From positions 9,236,054-9,300,053 of the forward strand of contig NC_081134.1 of assembly GCF_958295425.1 (NCBI RefSeq): a stretch of DNA of 64,000 nt, read 5' to 3'. Under the pieces are notes generated by a model, which made no database searches, was not told where the DNA came from, and saw only the letters and a program-made list of their open reading frames with translations. Every line of letters starts with the position of its first letter. Position 1 is the stretch's first letter. The stretch is from Solea solea. Lineage: Eukaryota; Chordata; Actinopteri; Pleuronectiformes; Soleidae. A program made the translations under genes and the position numbers. Shown piece by piece: positions 56,370-64,000 of this stretch.

Positions 56370-59300
56370 TTTAGATGTCACTTATGGTATGTGAGACGAT
56401 GTTTTGATTACAATAGCGTCCTCACAGGTCAGTTGATCAGTCAAGTTTGTATGCTTGAGCTTGACACCAAATGCTGGCTGTGTGGTATGTGGGTTGGTGG
56501 GTTATTACTCAAGCTTAACTTAGCTGCTGGCCTCAGGCTTAATGGCCTCCACTCTGCTTTTCATGCTTCCCTGATTTGTCTCCCTCTGGTCTCCACTGTC
56601 ACATGTGCACGGTGGTCTCTCTTTGGGCAGCTTTTTCTTTCTTGTTTGTTCCCCTGAAGTGTTGGACAGTTGTACAGTGTGTGGGCTCTGGCAAGGAGCT
56701 GCTAATAACTGGCCTGACACACAATGACAGAGGTATACTGTATGCTGTGGTTTTCTTACACTACATAACCTAGATTTCCTAGAACACACATATTTTTCAA
56801 ATGAACAGACATAGGGATGCTATGGTGGCTTCTGTAAATTTCAGCCACAAGCAAGGCGTTTCCTCGTTCCACTGAGGAGGAAAAAGTTCTTATGGCCGTT
56901 CACATCCACATTCCCATCTTCCTTTGCTCACTATTGACTGGAATTAGCACACCATGTTTTAAGCAGGTGATGGAGAAGTGAGAGAGAGAGAGGAAGGCTA
57001 TTCAGACAAGAGTGAGGCAGAAGTGAAACTGGGTGCTGAAGAAGGTGAAGGAAACTGTGCTGGGTTATGAATTACTGTTGTAGCCTCCTGCACACGCAGC
57101 TCTGTGACTCTGTGTCGTCTGTGTGGTCACAGTGTTTCTCTCTCCCTCCCTCCCTCCCTCTCTGTGTCTACAGTCAGACCGACTCACTGCCCGCAGTAAA
57201 TACAGTTAGATGAAGCTCACTTCTCGGAAATAAGTTAGGATTATGCCAGGAAGTCCTGACTCGCTAGATTTGTCGCTAGTTGCTTTTTTGAAGAAAAGTA
57301 GCTGCGGGTCTGTAACGTCACTAAGTTGCAGACACTGTTGTTTGGTCTGTCCTGCCTCCATTGTTCTATCTGTCATTTTCTACTCTTTTATTCCACCAAT
57401 GTGCTCGTATTGATCCGTTCCACCTTTCACAAGCACCCAGAAGTCAAAACTACATGCAGCTGCCCTCACTAAGGGGCACGAACACAAGTATTTGACATTA
57501 ATCTTCTTTCATTTACTGCAACTACCGATTTCATTTACATCTAATCCAGGAAACCAGCGGGGCTGTGACAATAGTGATTCACACATATATAACTGTCTCT
57601 ATAGCAACCTGAACTGCCAACACCTTCAAGTCAATGCCTTGCAGATATTAACAGCTGGATGTGGGGGTTTTATACAACACAATATGCAGTACATTATATT
57701 TAGGAGTGTGTTATTTCCGTCACTGATGAACTGCAGCCTCTTGTCCTGGTTTCTTGTATTGACGTCTTTACACTTTACTACCATTTTTAGAAACAAATGT
57801 TCTATAACGTGTTACAGTGATATTTTCAGTTGGTTGTCTTCATACCTACATAACAAGCAAAACCAACCAAACACACATGTCTCTTTATTTCTGTGAGAGT
57901 TTTTTTTTTATATTAATTTGAAAAATATAAATATGTTCTTTGGTGTTTTATGCGAGTCGACACCCGTGATGTTGCATTATAGCCTTTTTAGTGTTTTATC
58001 GTCCATTACAGTCTTCTCATCTTTCCTCGTCTTCTCTGTTGTTTTCTGCACAAATACACCTCATGACACGGGCTTCTTGTGTTGAGCACACAGTATGCTT
58101 TTGTTTCTCTTTGCCAAACCTGCTTTAACTGTCCTCGTCCACGTGTGACACCAAATCTGCTGTCTGCTCGTCTGCTGCTGCCTTTTGGTGCCAGGACTGC
58201 GAGCTTAGTTACCAGCTGTCGTAGAAGATATTTGTACACCAAATCCTTTTGTTGTCTGATAAATAACTAAAACTTCAGGAAGAGTCCACAGACCCATTTA
58301 TTTGTATATTACATATTTTATAGTTACACTGACACTCAAATGACATGGATAATTGGATAAAACTGAACTTAAGTCAAAATGCTCCATTCTAGTGCTCTCC
58401 TGGAAGTTGTCACACACCTTTTATTTTACAATTGACTTTATCACTACCGTACTGCAGCCTGTGCATTATGTGTGTTAAAGGCCTTGTTATTAGTTCTATT
58501 TGTTTAATATAAAACTGATTTGACCCTGTGCACCTGATTTTTCCCCGTGTGGCTGATCCATTTCTCCTCATCTGTTGAATCTCTGTGTCTTATACATACA
58601 GTGGGAAAATATTCAATTTAATGATTTGGACATTCACGCTTTGTCATTTGTACATGAAGGACGTTCTTTTGGCGACTTATTTGAAAGAGGTTGTTTTCCA
58701 CTGAAAAGTAAGTTTGATGATTGCTTTGCAGCCATCATGACAGTAGCCAATGGAGATGAATTAAGTGAGCAATCAATTTTGAAAGATCAAGTGTCATTAC
58801 CATAAAATCCCACATTTTACACAATAGACTCTAATTGTCAGCCTAGTGGTATATTTTGGAAGAAGGGGTTTTATAAAGATGAGGGAGAAACTAATAGAAC
58901 GAGTTGTGTTTTTCACTGTACACACGTAAGAAATTTTAAAAGAAAAATCCTTTTAATACAGAGGTGTTTGATGACCAGTGATTCAGAAAGTCATTGTTTT
59001 CATTGATCAAATCCACACCGCACACAGGTTCAGTATTATGAGTGGGCAGATCCAAACGTTCTCTCTCCTGTAATGAATGAGAGCAGTAATGAATGAACGC
59101 GAGGTAATCCTCCTCAATCTTTACCTCCCTCACTCTTTGTTCAGGGAGCTGTAACACTGGTCTCTAATCAACTGTTCAATTCGGCCTCCTGATATTTGCA
59201 ATTTACCCTCAGGCTGGAGTCCTTTGTGTCTGCTCATGGATTCAGTTGTATTGAAAAGTCTCTCAGCTGTCTCTCCACATTCCACTGTGAATAAGAGCAA

Positions 59301-60925
59301 TTTATTGAACTGTTTTGTTTTTTTTCATCTGCTCAGTTATTTTGTGTCTCAGAGTGGATTTTCAGATTTTGTTAATGAACACTGTCACTGCACAACAATC
59401 CATTCAATTACCGTCAGCCACTCACTTTCTGTTTCCTGAATGCTGTTCGACACACAAAGGGAAAGGAAACTCAAGTCTGTCTGTGAACTCGCAACTGAAT
59501 TGCATCCATCTGTTCCTGCTAAAGACATGTAGCACCGTTTCCATAACAACACTTCACACAACTTCACTCAGGGTTTTTTTTTTTTGCATATGCATTCAGG
59601 AATTCTGTCCCTTGCAACACAGGGCGGCGCAATGATGCAATGGCCTTTTTTTTAATGTCCTCGAAAAACCTTTGCTGAACAGTTTTTATGATGGAAAGTT
59701 GAAAGATCTAGCAACATGTTTCCCACCTTCGATATTATGGGCAAATCCTGGATGTAGGTAGTGAATAGTGACACAAGATGCCGTCTCGCTGGATTGTTGC
59801 CATAGCATTTCTTTTTAGCTTTTATGATGCACACATGGAAGGAAACTGATTAGAAACCCAGCTTACATGTACTCATTGGCCAAGAAACTGGGGCTTTACC
59901 ACATCAGTTACAAAGAATTAGATAAATGTGACATTTCTAAAATCAGGTTACATCAGAGTGCCGCAAAGCTCTGTGGGAGAAGCATTGTGCTTTTTGTTGT
60001 CATTGTCTTTTTAGTTTTGATTTCACAGGAAATAATCTGACAACTGTTTTGCACATCTCGACTTGGGAGACTCTAAATCTGCTCTCTTGTCACATTTACC
60101 TATGTTTGTTAAGATGGGACTGTTTTGTTCTTTCCAAACAGAATGAGGAAAGAAAGCAATGTTGAGTGTCTTTCAGGGCAAGACACTTTTATCATGTCTT
60201 TCACAATAGGTGAAGTGTGAGTAACTGTTTTAAAGTGCAAACTTTCAAAAATTGTGACATACTGTGTGTTGCCTTAACCCCACAACCTGGAAAGTTAGTT
60301 GTGGCCAAAGGTCAAAGTCTCAATGGATATCTTAGAGCCGTGATGGAATCCCTTATTAGTCACTTAATCGTTTTCGAGAAATAAATGCTCTGTTAATTTT
60401 TAAAAAATCTAAAAAAAGATTTTGTCTTGTAACACATTAATGAATATGCGATGGCACATGGATGAAGGCTACAGTGAGGTTGATCCTGCACAATGCATTA
60501 AGCTCATTTTTACAATCTACCCACTGGTGATTAAGACTAATAGAAAAACCTTCAAAGTACTGAGGATGTATTTACACGTTTCACATAATAACGCTTATCC
60601 ACAGAGTAGACTTTTTCTTTTTAGATACCAATGTGCACATGAGTGATGTGCATGAGTGGTCACATGACGCGTGATGCACAGAGATTATCTCTGATATCGA
60701 GTTAAAACACTAGTCTGGACAGAGATCATTTTAAAAAGAAAACATATTAGGCTGGGCTTAACCTTTATCTCCATTTATCTGTTGAAATAACATTGCCCCA
60801 TCGCCCCCTCTCTCTCCCTGCTGGGCTCTGCGCCCAGGCAGCTACTGCTTCTCTCCAGTATGATCCCACACTGCTGCCATGTCCTCAGTCACACACACTG
60901 ACTACTGCTATTTAAAGTTATTTAA

Positions 60926-61160
60926 AGGTCCAGTGTGTAGCATTTAGGAGGGTTTTATCAGAAGCAATTGAATAAAATACCCACTGGTTTATTTCTTTAA
61001 ATGTGTAATCCCTATAAAATAAATACTGTTTGGGAATTTTAGCCTTAGAATAAGCCTTTTATTTGTACATATAGCAAGGGCCAAATGACAGAGGACTCCG
61101 TTTGTTGTACTCCTCAGTCTCACCATTAGATTAAACACATTTTTTTTACACAATGGCCCT
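60926..61160 (+). mobile_element. 235-bp MITE with TTAA target-site duplication
   Basis: Left end AGGTCCAGTGTGTA and right end, read in reverse, AGGGCCATTGTGTA are inverted repeats. Both are flanked by TTAA (60922-60925 and 61161-61164). TTAA duplication is typical of piggyBac and Kolobok elements; the AGG termini fit Kolobok better. There is no transposase. Confidence 0.8.
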
Positions 61161-61617
61161 TTAAGGTTTGGTTTAGACTTTGTTTTGACATTTTATCATG
61201 GTATATAAATGGCCGATAAATCTGATTTCATTCTCTACTCTCCACTTCATCACTCACTTTGCATTCACGTTTATAGTCACTTGTTTTCAGGAACTGATTG
61301 TGATAGAATCTTATCACTGTGCTTTAAATTGGTTTGTGTGTGTGTGTGTATGTGTATGATGAATGACTATTGTGCAGTAAGGGCATCGAGGAGAAGTCAC
61401 CTTGCAGTAAATCATTATAGACAGAGAACTGTGTGTCGCTGCATTGCAGTTGTGTCACCTCAGTTATTATTTATGTGAAATAAAGAATGACGTGTCAATG
61501 AGTGTAAAGGAAAGGAAGGTGAATGAGAAAAGGGAGACGTGGCAGAAATGTGTTACCGTGACCCCTCGCGAAGCCTTTTTCGACAGTATTCCTTTTAATT
61601 ATGTTATTTGAATATGG

Positions 61618-61873
61618 ACAGCGGAAAGCCTCCACATCTTCCGCCGCCGACTAAAAACACATTCCTTCCGACTCTACCTTGACTAAGACGACGATGGGAA
61701 AAAAAAAACAAAAAAAACTTATACATCGCACTTATGACTAGCACTTCATAGTTTGGCTTACTTGAAGCTCTCTCTTACTTCTAGCTCTTATTTGTACCCA
61801 AATGTTTAAATGCACTTATTGTAAGTCGCTTTGGATAAAAGCATCTGCTAAATGACATGTAATGTAATGTAAT
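61618..61873 (+). mobile_element. LINE 3' end with L2-type tail
   Basis: Ends with GTAAGTCGCTTTGGATAAAA, then GCATCTGCTAAATGACATG and (TAATG)n repeats, the common teleost L2-type LINE/SINE tail. Upstream, CCGACTAAAAACACATTCC may be the remnant of the reading frame's end. An A-rich insertion (61696-61719) interrupts it. Confidence 0.65.
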
Positions 61874-61984
61874 ATGCAATCATCCACCAAAGTCAGTGCA
61901 TTGTCCATTACATGACCCAAACACAGACTTTGTGTGTTGTGCGTTTTCTTCTGCATTACTAATGCAAACTATACTACAGTATAA

Positions 61985-62115
61985 AGGGATGAGCCGATAC
62001 GATACTCCGTAATCACTGGATCGCATATCGGACAGATAGAAATGTAAAATCCGATACAATCCAAAAGTCCTATATTCATAGTTTAAAAGGACTGTGTCGG
62101 ACTAATATCGGTACA
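61985..62115 (+). repeat. Degenerate 'GCCGATACGATAC' repeat
   Basis: Contains GATGAGCCGATACGATACTC and ATCCGATACAATCC, resembling a dispersed fish DNA repeat. The boundaries are unclear. Confidence 0.35.
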
Positions 62116-62296
62116 TACTCTCGTTTGTGATAATAGGTATCCTTAGTATGTACCATACCCAAACATGCTGTACAAATGAATAAAAAGCAATTCAATGTGT
62201 CAGAAAACTAAAACAAGGAATAATGTGACTGATTGTACATTGTTGTAGATACTGAGATCAATCTCACCATCCAACGCAACGTACTTGACTTTGTTT

Positions 62297-62511
62297 TAGA
62301 GCTGCAACGATTATTTTCATAACCGATTCATCTGTCAATGTCGTTTTGTCAATAAAACGAAAATGAAGAAAATATTCACATTTAAGAAGCTTAAACAATC
62401 GCAAATCTTGTTTTAATCATGAAAAAAGTTTCAAACCGATGAATCGATTATCAAAATAGTTGTCGATTCATTTAGTAATCGGTTAATAATCAATGAATTG
62501 TTTCAGCTGTA
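62297..62511 (+). mobile_element. 215-bp hAT MITE, family B copy 3, with perfect 8-bp duplication
   Basis: Left end TAGAGCTGCAACGATT and right end, in reverse, TACAGCTGAAACAATT are inverted repeats. The target-site duplication CTTTGTTT is identical on both sides (62289-62296 and 62512-62519). The interior includes paired AATCGATTATC-type sequences. Confidence 0.9.
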
Positions 62512-63279
62512 CTTTGTTTCCCTGACGTTGTTTGGTTTGTCCCTTGTGTGCAAACTAGGTCACATACATTACATACCTTGTTTGAGTTGAAGTTGGCCAC
62601 GTACAGTATGTGGTTCACTGGGTCACAGAGTCACGCACAGTCATGCTCCTCAGTTATTGTGACGAGCGTCTTGTGATAACGCTGCATTTCCTGGAAACAA
62701 GCATGCAACATAAAAAAGTTAATTAGAAATACAGTACACTGTATCATGTGTTTAACATGTTCATGCTCTCCTTTTCGGCTGCAAACATTTGGAAACACTT
62801 TGCTGTGAAACGTTAATTACAAATAATTATTTTCTTTGTTAAAATGAATCAGCACAGTGCCTGCTAACTTCCCCCCTCAAGGGTTTCATTGTCCAGTGGA
62901 ATCATGGTGGTGAGTGTGTGTGTTGCTAGTTTAAAGCAAGACAGTGTTTTTTTGTTTTTTTTAAGGGCACAACGTTTGAAATATATCGTCTTTATCTTAA
63001 GAATTCAGTAGATCAGATTGTTTGTCAGTTGTCTCATAGCAACAGCATGTAGACGTCTCGCCGTGTTGTATTGCCAGATGAGATGAAAGGAACCTCTTGA
63101 TTCGCTTATTTCATACACGCTTAGTTTGACGTTGGAAGGGGAAATCCACTATAATGCAAGATGGATATTCCCTACACTTTCACACTTCACTAGTTCTCTT
63201 TATCTAACAAGACTAATAAGACATGTGGGTCACATTCAGCTGGCCTAGATAGCATTAAATTGTGCAGTGTTGTGGAATA

Positions 63280-63360
63280 CCATGTTTCTCAAACTGTGGT
63301 CCGTGACCACCAGCTTCCTCTGTTGGTACTTAAATCAGAAATACTGTTATACCAGGGTAT
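63280..63360 (+). repeat. Possible hAT-like repeat fragment
   Basis: GTTTCTCAAACTGTGGTCCG resembles the start of a widespread non-autonomous hAT repeat. Only one end is seen. Confidence 0.3.
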
Positions 63361-64000
63361 GTGATCAGGGTGGAGCAGAGGAATTTTGACTGGAGTGAGT
63401 AGAAGTAGTTTCTCGCTCCCTCTTCATCCAATTTTATTACACCAGTGTCTGACGTGTGAGGAAGAGGAGGATGATGAGAGAGCAAATGATTTTACACCAA
63501 TGTATTTTAACATTGGCGATAATGGTGTTACTTTTAGAGTGTAATATTTTCTCAACGTTGTTACTTGGTTTAAAAAGTTACCAAACATCCTCAGGTAATT
63601 TCTCATTTTTATCTTGATCAGTGAAGCAAACGATTCATTAGTGTTCTTAACACCTACATAACCCACAATGCAAAGTGACATCACTTAAGGGTCGCGTCAT
63701 ACTTTTCACATCCGCATGTGTGTAAAGGTCCGCTCGACAACACCCTTTCCCGTCATGTTTTGTGGCACACTCCTCTTTTGGTCCAAAGAGACAACGAAGA
63801 AAACGGTAACCATGGAAACTTGCTTGGGGTTGTATGAAGAAGTCTACCATGTATCCACACATGTACAGTACATCTCGGCGCCCAAACAATATAAGAAAGC
63901 ACAAATGAAGATGATTTCCCTGGTGAGAAATTGCAGCTACCGGAACAGATTATGAGATGAATGAGTGGAATGCTAGACCCTCGTTTGAATATGAACGGAA

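Larger units (their letters stand above)
49320..64000 (+). other. spsb4: spsb4 intron 2 (continues beyond window)
   Basis: Over 14.6 kb with no sequence encoding the expected SOCS box (PEPLPLMDLC-like) on the + strand. It holds a C18 run, a SINE-like repeat (51.1 kb), LINE 3' ends (56.3 and 61.6 kb), a TTAA-flanked MITE (60.9 kb), a hAT MITE (62.3 kb) and a CA array (53061-53086). The remainder shows nothing I can name. Confidence 0.7.

Noticed and set aside
57492..57896. 134-codon open frame on the + strand in spsb4 intron 2
   Set aside because: Composition looks random, there is no similarity to any known protein and no initiation or splicing context.

Overview
The window is vertebrate nuclear DNA, almost certainly from a ray-finned (teleost) fish. 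It holds two split genes, both on the + strand. Their introns use GT-AG splice sites, the non-coding DNA is full of CA/GT, GATA and ATT microsatellites, and many short DNA-transposon relics (MITEs) and LINE tails are of kinds common in teleosts. No prokaryotic, viral or plasmid feature is visible.

Layout. 1-2640 is AT-rich intergenic sequence with three short hairpins. 2640-3132 is a CpG-containing promoter/5'UTR. 3133-15399 holds the complete coding sequence of a mitochondrial pyrimidine-nucleotide carrier, SLC25A36 (PNC2), in seven exons that sum to 311 codons plus stop. A 3'UTR with several poly(A) signals runs to about 18.05 kb. 18.05-20.9 kb is intergenic and made largely of old, partly nested transposons. 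20.94-21.27 kb is a GC-rich promoter with a non-coding first exon that I assign to the next gene. A 27-kb intron follows. 48355-49319 is the main coding exon of SPSB4 (SPRY domain and SOCS box protein 4). From 49320 to the end lies the next SPSB4 intron. The exon encoding the SOCS box is not in the window, so SPSB4 is incomplete here.

The order SLC25A36 then SPSB4, same strand, matches the human 3q23 arrangement as I know it; the paralogous pair SLC25A33/SPSB1 lies on human chromosome 1. Protein sequence favours the SLC25A36/SPSB4 pair in both cases. The two products are not known to act together: one imports/exchanges nucleotides across the inner mitochondrial membrane, the other recruits substrates to an Elongin B/C-Cullin 5 ubiquitin ligase. 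Their linkage reflects ancestral synteny.

I found no previously undescribed multi-gene system. The points most worth checking are overlapping upstream reading frames at both genes, a possible alternative SPSB4 first exon near 41.2 kb preceded by a G-quadruplex motif, a near-perfect 59-bp palindrome just upstream of the SPSB4 coding exon, several MITEs whose termini and target-site duplications can be read directly, and a few intronic blocks that look like enhancers.
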